DNA of 64,000 nucleotides. It comes from Streptomyces antibioticus. GTDB taxonomy: Bacteria; Actinomycetota; Actinomycetes; Streptomycetales; Streptomycetaceae. The notes beneath the pieces were generated by a model. It saw only the letters and a list, made by a program, of their open reading frames with translations. It had not been told where the DNA came from and searched no databases. Position numbers and translations under genes: made by a program. This document shows positions 39,106-48,929 of the stretch, piece by piece. Each line of letters starts with the position of its first letter. Position 1 is the stretch's first letter. The DNA is taken from contig NZ_KQ948422.1 of NCBI RefSeq assembly GCF_001514065.1, forward strand, positions 1 through 64,000. Reading direction: 5' to 3'.

Positions 39106-41142
39106 GTGGCAGGACTCGGGGGACGCCGCCGACGGCGCAACTGGCAACTCATCGCCATTCTCGGCTCCCTGGCGATCGCAGCGAGCACCGCGTATGCGAT
39201 CCGCCAGCTCGCCCACGGCGGCCTGGAGCCGGCCGACACCGCCGGACTGTTAGGCCTGCCCCTGGGAGTGGCCGGCTTCATGGTCGCGGTGATGGCGCTG
39301 CGCAAACAGGTCGAGGGCAATGACGCCGAACTCGCCCGTAGTTGGGCCGTAACACTGGCCGCGCAGGTCGAGGACGGGGAGAGCGCGGTGTGGCGGCAAC
39401 TGCTGGGCGACGACACCCGCCGCATCAACCTCGCCTACCAGCTGTACCCCAGCCAAGCCCGCCCAGCCACAGCTCCACCTGCCGGGCGCCTGGCTGACGA
39501 TGGAACGGGCACATCACTGCCAGATGTCGTCTCCTACTACCGTGCCACTCGGCCGCTGCGCCTGGTCATCACCGGCGCCGCCGGCGCGGGCAAGACCGTC
39601 CTTGCCCTGGAACTGCTACTCGCCCTCATCGACGGCCGCCAAGACGACGACCCCGTGCCGGTCCGGATTCCCTTGTCTCGCTGGGACACCGAGCAGCAGA
39701 CCTTGCCCGATCTGCTGCAGTTGCGGCTGATCGAAGCCTACGACTGGCCCAAGGACCTGGCCACGGGCCTGGTCCGCCACCGCATGGTGCTGCCGGTCCT
39801 GGACGGCCTGGACGAGATGGACCCCCTGCAGCCGGATGGCTCGCCCGACCCCGCCGCGCCCCGTGCCACTGCCGTTATCCGCGCCCTCAATGCCTACCAG
39901 CACGGCCGCGACGCCGGACCCCTCATCCTGACCTGCCGCACCCACCACTACGACGCATTGACTGCACATACCGCAGTCCTCGATGCCGCCCACATCACCA
40001 TCGCCCCTACCACCCCCGAGGATGCCCGCACCTATCTCAAAGGCCGCGCCATCGACCGGGTTCGTTGGCAACCCCTGATCGACCACCTCACCGACCACCC
40101 GGGCGGCCCCCTGGCGGCCACGCTGTCCACCCCGTGGCGGCTGTGCTTGACCGCCACGGCCTATCACCGTGACGGCGACCCCGCCGAACTCCTCACCCTT
40201 CCCGCCGCGGCCGCCCTGGACCAGCACCTCCTGGCCCGCTACATCCCCGCAGCCATCCGCATCGCCCCCAACCCCCACAGATACAGGCCGCACAGCGTCC
40301 ACCGCTGGCTTCACCACCTCACTACCCACCTCGACCCCGACGGGGGTCTCCACCTCACGACTCCTGCACACACGGAAGTCACCGACCTCGTCCTGCACGA
40401 TCTGTGGCCCCTCGCTGGCACTGCCCGCGTCCGCGTCGCAGACGGCCTCCTGACTACCCTTGCCGCCTTCGCTCCTCTCCCCCTCGCCTTGACCTCACCC
40501 CAACCGACAATCGCTTGGCCCCTCGGCGCCCTCGCCGTCCTGGGCGGAGCGTCCGCTGTCCCTGCCGGCGGCCCCCTGAGCGTGGACAACCCATTCAGCA
40601 CTCCTCAAGCGCGCCGCCGCGCCATCGTGTGGCTGGCGCTCGGGCTCACAGGGGGTGGAGGGCTCCTTCTCGGCGTCGGACTCTTCTCAGAGATTGCCGT
40701 CGGGCCCATGATCGCGGTCGCTACTACGCTTGGCATCGGGCTAACTATCGGGTTGGCGCTCGGAATCACGGGGACTCCCCGTACAACGCAACGCGCCAGA
40801 ACCATCATCAGGAGCGACACCATGGCGGGCCTCAATTTGAGTCTCGCATTCGGCCTTACCGGCGGCCTTGCGGCCTCGCTCAGCTTCGCAGGCCTGACCG
40901 CGGCCGCTTTCGGACTCACGATCGGGCTAGTCGCCGGGCTCGTAGGCGGCGCCGGGGCGACACGTCGCTACGTGGTGTTCCTGCTCTGCTCGCGCCGACG
41001 CCTGCCCTTCCGTCTCGGCCGGTTCCTGGACTGGGCCGTCTCCATAGGACTCCTCCGCAACAGCGGGCCCGCGTACCAATACCGCCACAGCGAACTCCAG
41101 CACTGGCTACGCCAGCACCCCCAGCCACCGACCAGCCGGTAA
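39106..41142 (+). CDS. Membrane-anchored NACHT-type ATPase
   Basis: 678 residues. An N-terminal membrane segment (LIAILGSLAIAASTAYAI) and a second one (AGLLGLPLGVAGFMVAVMAL) precede a NACHT core: P-loop VITGAAGAGKTVLALELL (about residues 155-172), Walker B LPVLDGLDEMDP (about 230-241) and the TCRTHHYDAL sensor. A C-terminal glycine/alanine-rich run holds several further membrane spans, ending with YRHSELQHWLRQH. NACHT proteins act as switchable signalling ATPases, and many bacterial ones are anti-phage. GTG 39106 was chosen as the first start in the frame. Confidence 0.8.
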   Translation: MAGLGGRRRRRNWQLIAILGSLAIAASTAYAIRQLAHGGLEPADTAGLLGLPLGVAGFMVAVMALRKQVEGNDAELARSWAVTLAAQVEDGESAVWRQLLGDDTRRINLAYQLYPSQARPATAPPAGRLADDGTGTSLPDVVSYYRATRPLRLVITGAAGAGKTVLALELLLALIDGRQDDDPVPVRIPLSRWDTEQQTLPDLLQLRLIEAYDWPKDLATGLVRHRMVLPVLDGLDEMDPLQPDGSPDPAAPRATAVIRALNAYQHGRDAGPLILTCRTHHYDALTAHTAVLDAAHITIAPTTPEDARTYLKGRAIDRVRWQPLIDHLTDHPGGPLAATLSTPWRLCLTATAYHRDGDPAELLTLPAAAALDQHLLARYIPAAIRIAPNPHRYRPHSVHRWLHHLTTHLDPDGGLHLTTPAHTEVTDLVLHDLWPLAGTARVRVADGLLTTLAAFAPLPLALTSPQPTIAWPLGALAVLGGASAVPAGGPLSVDNPFSTPQARRRAIVWLALGLTGGGGLLLGVGLFSEIAVGPMIAVATTLGIGLTIGLALGITGTPRTTQRARTIIRSDTMAGLNLSLAFGLTGGLAASLSFAGLTAAAFGLTIGLVAGLVGGAGATRRYVVFLLCSRRRLPFRLGRFLDWAVSIGLLRNSGPAYQYRHSELQHWLRQHPQPPTSR

Positions 41143-41695
41143 TCGCACCGCACGCCGGAGGTCCAAGCCGGGATTTGCGGTGGCAGGACACCTGCCCGAA
41201 GCACCACGCCATGCAGGGCGCGCATCCATGTGCCGCCGTCGAACGAAGTCCACGCCCAACGGCTGAAGGGCGTCAGGGACCGCTGCACCATGGGGCGCCC
41301 GCCTGCGCGTGGCCGATCAGGGTGCGGAGCCCTGGTTATCGTCGGGGTTGGTCCACAGGCTGTTGCCGATCGTTCGGGAGCGGGCGGCAGGAGCGGGGCC
41401 GTCCGTGCCCACAGGTCGTCCGGAACAGGATCAGCCGACACCCAGACACCTTGCTGACCAAGATCGTTGAGCACAAGGCCCGGAGCTCAGCTCATTCTGA
41501 AACGATCAGTTAGCACTGGTCCGCTTTCTGGCGGTCTTGGCCTGGGGGTCAGGTCGTCGGCGTCGGCGTCGCCTGCCTCGCTGAGGAGGGCGTTGGCCTG
41601 TCGAAGCGCCCTCCTGGCACGCGAGGTATAGCAGGTGAGTAGTCAGGAGCCGTTTACGTGACGGCAGCGGCCCCTGCCTGGCAGAGTGTGCTCCC
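41143..41695. other. Intergenic, no gene recognised
   Basis: About 550 bases between the NACHT gene and the 2-TM protein. Open frames on the minus strand are fragments without family features. A promoter for the next gene is expected near 41600-41690, but no motif is clear. Confidence 0.3.
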
Positions 41696-42361
41696 ATGAC
41701 TCCTTCGGACTGGATCGGCCTCGCTGGCTTGCCGCTCGGAGTTGCTGGGCTCGTGGTGGCCTTCAGGTCCCTCCGACTCACCCCGGATGATGTCGATCAA
41801 GAGCGCGATCGTTTGCGCCAGGTCATTGGTGACGGTGACTCGGCTGAGGTGAGCACGCAGTCCAGAGATTTCAGCAAGCTCTTGATCGACTATTACGCTT
41901 ATGGATTGCTTCAGGCGCGTCGCAGCTTCAACGTGAGTCTGGGGTTTTCCCTAGTCGGAGGGTTGGTGCTCCTGTTCGGGATCGGTCTAGCTGTCACAAA
42001 GGCTGAGACTTCTGGGCAGCAGTACGCGTCGATCGTGGCGAGCGTCGCAGGTGTTCTAACGACCGCAACAGGAACGTTGTTTCATCGCAGGGCGGACAAC
42101 GCGTTGAAGCACATGGAGTCGCAGACCACGTCGCTCAGACAGGACATGAATGCCGAGCGTGATGGAAGCCAAGCGGTCAAGATCCTTGAAGATGTGGTCG
42201 ATGGCGGCCTCAAGGCGCACCTCCAGGCTGCCCTGGTCCTACGGCTCTCCGGTGCCGAACTTCCCAATCTGGGGAGTGTCATTAGGGCAACCGAGGGTAT
42301 GCCTCGGATGCCGAGTAGCGAGTCCGTTCCCGGGCAGCAGCACGAGAGTTCAGCATCCTGA
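41696..42361 (+). CDS. Two-TM protein resembling TRADD-N-associated membrane domain proteins
   Basis: 221 residues. A short N-terminal hydrophobic segment (WIGLAGLPLGVAGLVVAF) is followed by a DYYAYGLLQARRSFNVSLGF element. Two membrane helices come next (VGGLVLLFGIGLAV and SIVASVAGVLTTATGTLF), then RADNALKHMESQTTSLRQDM. That arrangement matches the 2-TM domain I know from cyanobacterial TRADD-N-associated proteins, which are predicted components of conflict systems. The assignment is from pattern memory. It shares the GLPLGVAG motif with the NACHT protein upstream. Confidence 0.55.
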   Translation: MTPSDWIGLAGLPLGVAGLVVAFRSLRLTPDDVDQERDRLRQVIGDGDSAEVSTQSRDFSKLLIDYYAYGLLQARRSFNVSLGFSLVGGLVLLFGIGLAVTKAETSGQQYASIVASVAGVLTTATGTLFHRRADNALKHMESQTTSLRQDMNAERDGSQAVKILEDVVDGGLKAHLQAALVLRLSGAELPNLGSVIRATEGMPRMPSSESVPGQQHESSAS

Positions 42362-42713
42362 CGTGGGGGCCAACTGGCGCTTGACCTTAGCTCTGGTGGC
42401 CTGCTTAACCTTCGCAACATGGAGAGGAAGCGTCACCCTCATGCGCCCGGCCACCGCGTGAGACAGCCCCAAGAGCAGTTGGTCAGAACGATGCCCTCTG
42501 CCGCCAGGCGCCAGAACCTACAGTTAGCCTGCGCCGCCCCCGACGCACATTGACTCAGACTCGCCGCACATCGATCGTTTGTGACTGAGCGCCGTAGTTG
42601 GCCAGCCGGGCCCGAGAACGTCGCCCTCAGTCTGATCCCCCGTCCGCAGGCCAGCCTCTCGGCGTGCGGCAGATCGCCCAATACCCCGCCTGGCGGGGCT
42701 CGGAGGCTGCATC

Positions 42714-43643
42714 GTGGTGGATGTGGTCACCAGCAGCACACTGCCAGCCGCTCCCGGACGAGTCGTTCGGGTCAGTGCCGTCGTCGCCGCCTGCTCTGCG
42801 TTCTTTCTCCTTCAGGTTGGAGCTGGGCACACGACAAGTAGTCGCAGTTTTGCTGCCCTACCTGCCTTCGATACTTGGGCCTGGGCGTACGCGGCAGAGG
42901 TCGGAGCCGCCGTTGCCATCGGCACGTCCGCGCTTCCCGTCTTCCGTGTATTGGCCGAACAGGCTGGCCGGCGCATGACCACGTTCATGGGCTTAGCCTG
43001 GCTGGCGTTCGGCGTCCTGATCGCTGCGTTCGGCCCACACGCTCTCGTTGAGGACAATCCGCTTTGGCTCGGCACTGCACGCTTCCTTTTCCTCAACACG
43101 TTGACCTGGATATATATCACGCCGGCGTTCGCTGGGCTGTTGCTCGTACAGCAGCGGCTATCCGTGCTCGCTGAGGACATCGCCTCTGCAGTAGACGACG
43201 GAAAGGTCGGTCCGCTCATTGTCGAGTTCCTGTGGCTGCAAGCGGCCATGCGGCGCTTCCTGCTCGCCTTCGCCACGGTGATCACAGGGGGTGTGCTGGC
43301 CTTGGGCCTGCTTCGCGGTGCGCTGCTCGCCCACGGCACACCTGCCAGCGATCTGCCAGTGCTCCGGCTGCTGACCTACGGTGGAGTGTTCACGGTGACA
43401 ACGGCACTCATTTTTGTGCCTGCATACACTGCCTGGCAGGGTCGGGTGTTCGAACTCCGGGATGCCCTCCACCCGATCCCCGAGGACGGCCGACCGGCAC
43501 CAGAGTGGTTCGAGGCCCGCGACAGCTTCGATACCCTTTTGGCCGCACGCGTAAGTGCGGGGCGTGTGCTGACTGCCGCCTTCGGAGTGCTGGCCCCCCT
43601 TGCTGGCAGCGTGGTGTCCGCCTTGCTGTCGGGAAGCAATTGA
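42714..43643 (+). CDS. Multi-pass membrane protein, unknown function
   Basis: 309 residues from GTG 42714 with GGAGG seven bases upstream. About six to seven hydrophobic segments are visible, for example GLAWLAFGVLIAAFGPHALV and FATVITGGVLALGLLRGALL, with a soluble central loop (LSVLAEDIASAVDDGKVGPL). No recognised transporter family. It stands alone on the plus strand. Confidence 0.6.
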   Translation: MVDVVTSSTLPAAPGRVVRVSAVVAACSAFFLLQVGAGHTTSSRSFAALPAFDTWAWAYAAEVGAAVAIGTSALPVFRVLAEQAGRRMTTFMGLAWLAFGVLIAAFGPHALVEDNPLWLGTARFLFLNTLTWIYITPAFAGLLLVQQRLSVLAEDIASAVDDGKVGPLIVEFLWLQAAMRRFLLAFATVITGGVLALGLLRGALLAHGTPASDLPVLRLLTYGGVFTVTTALIFVPAYTAWQGRVFELRDALHPIPEDGRPAPEWFEARDSFDTLLAARVSAGRVLTAAFGVLAPLAGSVVSALLSGSN

Positions 43644-43758
43644 TCAACCTTGACTAGGCGAGCACCGCAAGGCCACGGTGGCCAACTATCGCTGATGCGA
43701 CTGAGCGCCTCTGTTGGCCGCTCTGAGTGCGGCAAGTGGCCGCGGGTGAATCGCCGGG

Positions 43759-44295
43759 TCACTCAGCCATCTCGCCGTATAGCTCGCGGAGTCGGGCGGC
43801 GATGGCTCTCGATGCGACCTGACTGGCTTCGAAGAACTCACGGCGATGACTTGGGTCGCTACCAGACTCGCGGGTCCAGTACATCGGGTAGGCGGCAGTC
43901 GTCAGACGGTCCACGGCCTCGATCAATGGAGGATGTAGCAGCAGAGCAGACTCATGGCTGCACCGCGCGTTCGCGTGCATGGCCGCTGCCCTCAGTTCCT
44001 GGCCGGCCTCGCTCTCACGCCAGTCCCTACCCGCTGCTTCGGCCTTCGCCTGAGGGAGGCCAATCGCGTTCACGCTGCTGAGGAGGTCGTGCATGGCCAG
44101 GTGGACAGTGCGGAGCCCTTCGCGTTCGTACGCCACCCGCTCCAGGTGAGCAGTGTGCCGACGCTCAGCATCGCGAACGTCCTGCACGTTCCGGGTCGTC
44201 CAGCGGTTGCGGTACGGCTCAAGCAGAAAACTCGCGACGAAGCCCAGAACGAGTGTGACCACTGGCAGCAGTGCGTCGACCATGCCGCCCACCAT
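43759..44295 (-). CDS. Single-TM hypothetical protein with helical cytoplasmic domain
   Basis: 178 residues. One N-terminal membrane helix (ALLPVVTLVLGFVASFLL), then RNRWTTRNVQDVRDAERRHT and a helical charged domain through to LRELYGEMAE. The topology matches many Streptomyces single-pass proteins of unknown function. ATG 44295 or 44283 are both possible starts. It converges with the membrane protein gene ending at 43643. Confidence 0.6.
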   Translation of the reverse strand: MVGGMVDALLPVVTLVLGFVASFLLEPYRNRWTTRNVQDVRDAERRHTAHLERVAYEREGLRTVHLAMHDLLSSVNAIGLPQAKAEAAGRDWRESEAGQELRAAAMHANARCSHESALLLHPPLIEAVDRLTTAAYPMYWTRESGSDPSHRREFFEASQVASRAIAARLRELYGEMAE

Positions 44296-44830
44296 CCCTG
44301 ACCGGGCAGGTGCTGTCCACGTCCGGATCCCCGCCACCGGAGAAGGACATTGTGCGCCGGAGCGGACCAACTGAAGCACGCAGTGGCCTGAGGCGCTCAG
44401 TCACGAGCACCGCTCTGAATTTCAAGAATTTGCAGCTGGCCCTCGCCCATCGCCGTTCCGGGGGTGGACATCGTGGCAATGCGGGCCATCATCCGGGTTG
44501 GGGGTAGGGCACTGGGGTGCTGTCCCGGCGCCTGGCCCCTGTGCCTCTGCGTCGCACGAACCCCCCGGCCCTTACGACGCCCGATCCCAACAACCGACGT
44601 CGGCACCACCAGGCCGCTGCCTGCGGGACCGGTATTCCGGCTCGCCGTCACCACGGCGCTCTCCCCCCTCCTCACCTGACAACCTGCGCTCTTCAGCCTC
44701 CGAAAGCCCCCGTTTACGGCTGATGGCAGGGCTCTTGGCCGCGCCACACGTCGAGGGCACACGAAAAGCACACATTCGAGCGCCGTACCCGTTCCCTACC
44801 TGCTAGCGGGCCGGGGGCCGAGCAGGTCCC
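44296..44830. other. Intergenic, no gene recognised
   Basis: About 530 bases without a convincing coding frame. Overlapping short frames are present on all strands, as expected for high-GC DNA. Confidence 0.3.
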
Positions 44831-44859
44831 ACGGTGACGGGCCAGCGCCTGGGGGGTTG

Positions 44860-45400
44860 GCAGCCCTCCGCCGAGGAGTCAGCGTTCGGGAAGCGGTTGA
44901 TCCAAGACAGGCAGGCGCTGACGGGCACGGGTGACGGCAGCGTAGGCGAGGCGTGCCTGGGCGGGGTCGATGTCAAGCTGCCCGCTGTCGTCCCCTGGCT
45001 TGCCTGGTGAGGCGGCTCGGGGCTCGAAGTCGGTGCCGATGCTGACGGCGTGGGCCATTCGCGGCCCTTGGCTTTGTGGCCTGTGGAGACGACGCCGTCG
45101 GCCCCGTGTTCAGGGCGGCGATGACGAGTTTGGGGCCGTACTCGTCGACGATGTCGACGAGCGGCAGGAGGTCGCTGCCTGAGGGGATACGGGCCACGCG
45201 CAGTGCGCGAGGACGCGCCGGCGCAAAGTGAGTCGTCAGCCAGCCGGGCAAGGGCTTGGTCGTGTTGCCCCACCGTTGGAGGGTCAAGCTCTGGGACGCT
45301 CGGAATGCGATTACGCCCTCCAACGCCCCCGATCGGCAGGCACCGACGTCAACTAGGTGCTGAGATAAAACGGTTCGGCGGTAAAAGCGTTCAGCCAACC
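44860..45400 (-). pseudogene. UvrD/Rep-like helicase C-terminal remnant with frameshifts
   Basis: Joined minus-strand frames read STGHKAKGREW (helicase motif V region), then after a shift DIDPAQARLAYAAVTRARQRL (motif VI-like), then SWINRFPNADSSAE. These are the last two conserved blocks of UvrD-family helicases. Upstream frames (IPSGSDLLPLVDIVDEYGP) give more of the same gene. At least two frameshifts separate the pieces and the N-terminal ATPase half is missing. Confidence 0.6.
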
Positions 45401-45459
45401 GGTCCACAATGGGGTCTGACCAGCCACCGGCCCGTTCGTGCACCGCTATTGCTACCGTT

Positions 45460-46134
45460 GTGATCAAGAACTTCCTGCGCGCCCTGCCCGCTCTCTGCAT
45501 CGTCCTCGCCACGCTCGCCGTATTCCCACGCCGGCGAATGCCTCAGCAGCAGCGCAGGCTTCCCCGCTCTCTTACGCGATCGGACAGATCCCGGTCGCCG
45601 ACGAGTCCCGCATCGGCTACACACGCGACAAGTTCAAGCACTGGAACAGCGGCCTGGACCCGGCCGACGGCTGCAGCACCCGTGCTGAAGTACTCCTGGC
45701 GGAAGCTTCTGAGGCGCCGACCGTATCGGCCGGCTGCAAGCTGAGCGGCGGCGAGTGGCTGTCCTACTACGACGAGCAGGAAGTCACTGACCCGGCCAAG
45801 CACGACATCGGCCACATGGTCCCTCCCGCCGAGGCCTGGGACTGCGGCGCCTCTACGTGGAGCACCGCCCGCCGCGAGGCATACGCCAAACGACCAGGAC
45901 GCCGCCGCCAGCCTGGTTGCCGTCACCGCACGGACGAACCGTCAGAAGGCTGACCAGGACCCCAGCACGTGGATGCCGCCCGCGCCGAGCGCCACTTGCT
46001 GCTACCTCGCCGAGTGGACCGCGACCAAGCCGCGATGGGGCCTGAGCGCTGACCAAGCCGAAATCGACACCATCAACGTCTACGCCGGCGGGCCGTGCGA
46101 GATGACGGTCGTCCACTACGTTCCGGCCGCCTAA
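45460..46134 (+). pseudogene. Secreted HNH-family nuclease paralog, frameshifted
   Basis: A second copy of the nuclease at 34494. A signal-peptide frame (GTG 45460, IKNFLRALPALCIVLATLA) shifts near 45520 into the mature part (RIGYTRDKFKHWNSGLDPAD). It shifts again near 45885 into AVTARTNRQKADQDPSTWMPP, ending at TAA 46132-46134. The core motif reads DIGHMVPPAEAWDCGAS, with Gly in place of the Asp before His and Pro in place of Leu. Two frameshifts plus loss of a motif residue indicate decay rather than sequencing error alone. Confidence 0.78.
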
Positions 46135-46140
46135 CACCGG

Positions 46141-46184
46141 CCCGGGCCTTCAAACGCGGTCCCGGCCGCATCTGAAGGCCCGGG
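46141..46184 (+). terminator. Terminator after the HNH paralog
   Basis: CCCGGGCCTTC pairs perfectly with GAAGGCCCGGG around a 22-nt loop that can itself fold. It begins 6 bp after the stop. Confidence 0.65.
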
Positions 46185-46424
46185 GCAATGCCCGCCCTGC
46201 ACCGTGTCCACAGTCGCCTCTAGCGCCATACCCGCAGCAGCCGCCCCTCCGGCGGCGCCCGGCGCCGTGAGGCTGCGTCGTCCGCGTGATCGCTGCTGTC
46301 AGCCAGCACCATCAGGCTGAGTTCCCGATCGGTCTCCGCATCATGAGCCCTCACTCGGGTCTTCAGACGGGTGAAGACGCCGTTGCGGGAGAACCTTGCA
46401 GGGCGTGTGCGCGTAGTGCTGTGT

Positions 46425-46631
46425 ATGAGACCGATCAACGAAGCGCACATGGCTGAGCCCGGACTCGCCGTGGTGGAAATCGCTGCCGTGGACGAGAAGA
46501 CCGCTTTCGCCGTCCAGAGCCTGCTCGCCACCCAGTGCGCCATCGCACCCGCCGCCCACGCGACCCGAGGACCAGGACAGCCTGGCGTACGCCTGCGCTG
46601 CTTCCTCGACCTCCGCCAAGCCCCCGACTAG
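46425..46631 (+). CDS. DUF6207-like small protein
   Basis: 68 residues. MRPINEAHMAEPGLAVVEIA at the start and PGQPGVRLRCFLDLRQ at the end match the short DUF6207 family I know from Streptomyces, where such genes are numerous and often lie near mobile or unstable DNA. No function is established. ATG 46449 is an alternative start. Confidence 0.6.
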   Translation: MRPINEAHMAEPGLAVVEIAAVDEKTAFAVQSLLATQCAIAPAAHATRGPGQPGVRLRCFLDLRQAPD

Positions 46632-46924
46632 GGTCCATTCGTCCCCCCTGCCATTCGGGACACCAGGTCGTGTCTCTGCAATCAGCGTCAAGTCCAGGTG
46701 AGGACACTCGCGGGCTGCGACGAGTGCGCACCCAGCCCGGACTCTTGCGGGACACCACCATCTCGGACGCAGGTCGTCCCACCGCGGGCACCTCATCTCC
46801 ACCGGCGAAGACAGGCCGACGCACTCCGCGCCGCTGCGGCAGCGCTCACCTCAGTCTTCGGACCCTGCGTTCCCGACGTAGGGGCAGTCGCAGGCCCCGA
46901 CGATGGCGGGCGCCGCGTGTCCAG

Positions 46925-47677
46925 CTAGTCCTGCTCCTGCGTCGTGGGTTTCGCGCGTCGTCTTGATGGCCTTCGGCCCGGCAGCCGGGCTGCGGCCCGG
47001 GATGTTCTCAGCGAGCTGGTGGCCGACGCGGCGGCGAGCAGGACGCCGAGTTGCTCGGCGAAGTTTCCTCGGGGCAGAGGCATGTCGAAGTCGGGATGGT
47101 CGAGGTCAAGGTAGCCCAGGGCGACGGCGCCGGGAACGTAGTGCATGACGGCATCAGTGACCTCACTGCGGGCCCGCGGAGTGGCCTCGAGCTGGGTGAG
47201 GACACGCAGCACGGTGGGGAAACTGTCGTCGAAGACGAGGGACTTGGGTCTGTCGTCGTTGCGGTCGATTCGACTCTGGTGAAGCCACCAGGCTGCTGCG
47301 TCGGTGTCGCCGTGCCCGAGGTGCTGCAGGTAGAGGCAGTAGGGCGTGAGGTCGTCGCCGGCGCCGGCGGCGTACTGCCACCAGGCGCGGGCGCTGTCCT
47401 CGTCGTCTGCCAACTGCAGGACGCAGCCCAGCACCCGGGCGGCGGGAGGTTCGGGCAGGTGCTCGGTGATGAACGCCTGCAGCAGAGAGGGGGTGGTGTG
47501 GGCGAGGACGGTCTCGCACAGGGTCTTCAACTCCTCTGTCGCACGCTCCTGTTCTGGATCCGTGGTGAGGATGGGCAGCACCGGCAGCACGGTGGCGGTC
47601 GTGGGGACGATGTCGCGGGGGACGACGGGGTGGTCGAGGAGGCGGGCGCGGGCGAGGAGTTCGTCGATGGGGGTCAT
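46925..47677 (-). CDS. Third gene of cassette B, paralog of 36348-37223
   Basis: 250 residues, MTPIDELLARARLLDHPVVP at the start, with RVLGCVLQLADDEDSARAWW and YCLYLQHLGHGDTDAAAWW in the middle. It aligns with the cassette A protein over the first 150 residues but is shorter in the proline-rich linker. ATG 47677 overlaps the HTH gene stop (ATGA), the same coupling as in cassette A. Confidence 0.7.
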   Translation of the reverse strand: MTPIDELLARARLLDHPVVPRDIVPTTATVLPVLPILTTDPEQERATEELKTLCETVLAHTTPSLLQAFITEHLPEPPAARVLGCVLQLADDEDSARAWWQYAAGAGDDLTPYCLYLQHLGHGDTDAAAWWLHQSRIDRNDDRPKSLVFDDSFPTVLRVLTQLEATPRARSEVTDAVMHYVPGAVALGYLDLDHPDFDMPLPRGNFAEQLGVLLAAASATSSLRTSRAAARLPGRRPSRRRAKPTTQEQD

Positions 47678-48579
47678 GCGGGTGCGTCTCCCGGGTCGTG
47701 CTGGGGGCCAAGAGCGGTGGTCAGGGATTTGCGGGCGTAGCGGTCGGTGGAGTTGACGGCGGCGATGGGGGTGCCGAGGACGTCGGCGACGGCGGCGTGG
47801 TCCAGGCCGAGGAGGTGGGTGAGGACCATGACGTCGAGCTGGGGTGCGGGCAGTCGGCTGATCGCCCTGAACAGGGAGAGGGATTCGGCGATCTGACGGA
47901 AGCGGGCGTCGTCGTCGGTGAGGTGGCTCAGCGCGAGGGTGTTGAAGGCGGCGTGCGTGAGTTCGGGGTGGCCGTCTTCGCTGTGGTAGGCGCGGTCCAT
48001 GACCCGTTCGCGCAGCACGGGCCAGGCGAAGGCGACGACGTCGGAGCTGGCCAGTGCTTCGTGCCAGCGCAGCCATAGGAGGTCGAAGGTTTCCTGGACG
48101 GCTTCGAAGGCGTCCGGGTCTTCAAGGAAGACTCTGGCGTAGGCGGTGTAGGCGTCGCGGTTGAGGTCGGCGAATGCCTGGTGTTCCAGGGGCGGTTCGA
48201 CGGGGCCGGTACTCAGGGCGACTTTCTGTATGCATCCGTCGATCCAGTCGGGCTTCTTGTGTGCTTCGAGGGCCGCGGCCATCCACAGTCGGCGCATGGG
48301 CCAGGTCGGGATCTCCAGTACCTGCAGCAGCCCGTGGGTGATCTCCCAGCGCGGGTACAGGCCGGCGCCGCGCAGCAGTTCGGAGATTTTTGACTTCGCC
48401 CAGCCGGAGCGCTCGCTGAGGTCGCTGATGGTTAGGCCGCTGGCCAGGAACCTGGTGCGTAAGGGTTCGAGCCAGGCCCGGTGGGTGGGGCCGGCCCCGT
48501 CCGAGATCGGGCCGAGTTTGCGGCCCGGTCGGCCGCTTTGGCCCCCGTCGGACTGTGGGGGCGCCGATGGTGCGCTCAC
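47674..48579 (-). CDS. Second gene of cassette B: HTH plus sigma-70 region 4-like protein
   Basis: 301 residues from GTG 48579. It shares GRKLGPISDGAGPTHRAWLEP, the HTH SERSGWAKSKISELLRGAG, and the C-terminal QLDVMVLTHLLGLDHAAVAD with the cassette A regulator. The family is a two-HTH regulator. GTGA overlap with the small membrane gene and ATGA overlap with the third gene show tight coupling. Confidence 0.72.
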   Translation of the reverse strand: MSAPSAPPQSDGGQSGRPGRKLGPISDGAGPTHRAWLEPLRTRFLASGLTISDLSERSGWAKSKISELLRGAGLYPRWEITHGLLQVLEIPTWPMRRLWMAAALEAHKKPDWIDGCIQKVALSTGPVEPPLEHQAFADLNRDAYTAYARVFLEDPDAFEAVQETFDLLWLRWHEALASSDVVAFAWPVLRERVMDRAYHSEDGHPELTHAAFNTLALSHLTDDDARFRQIAESLSLFRAISRLPAPQLDVMVLTHLLGLDHAAVADVLGTPIAAVNSTDRYARKSLTTALGPQHDPGDAPA

Positions 48580-48815
48580 CCGGCGCGCTCCTCGTCCCCG
48601 CCCTCAGCGGCGGGCACCTCGCGCGCGGCACCGGAGTCGGTCCGGGTACGGCGCGACTCTCCACCGGCCAGGGCGACGCCTACCTGTTCCACCATCAAGA
48701 TCACTGAGGGGACGACGGCGGCGACCGCCGTCGTCTGCCCGAACACGGCCATCACCGCGCTCCATGCGGAGACCGTCACCAGTGCGATGACGGCCCACAC
48801 CTGCCTTTTGGACAT
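48576..48815 (-). CDS. First gene of cassette B: small membrane protein
   Basis: 79 residues from ATG 48815 (AAGGG upstream). Two hydrophobic helices run through VWAVIALVTVSAWSAVMAVF and TAVAAVVPSVILMVEQVGVA, then a charged tail. It corresponds to the cassette A membrane protein by size, topology and position, with limited residue identity. Confidence 0.66.
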   Translation of the reverse strand: MSKRQVWAVIALVTVSAWSAVMAVFGQTTAVAAVVPSVILMVEQVGVALAGGESRRTRTDSGAAREVPAAEGGDEERAG

Positions 48816-48929
48816 CCAAGAGCCCTTTCCACGTACCCGTTTGTGTACCTGTCCGGAAAAGCTCCTCGGCGCGGTGCCGGCCGCAGCGTGGAGGAGCCGG
48901 ACGCCAGCATGGAGCGCGATCAGGCGGTC

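Noticed and set aside
44860-45400. UvrD-like helicase relic as a missing Cas3 or Cas2-3
   Set aside because: The motifs are UvrD-type (THKAKGREW, YAAVTRAR), the gene is broken, and it lies about 26 kb from the cas genes.
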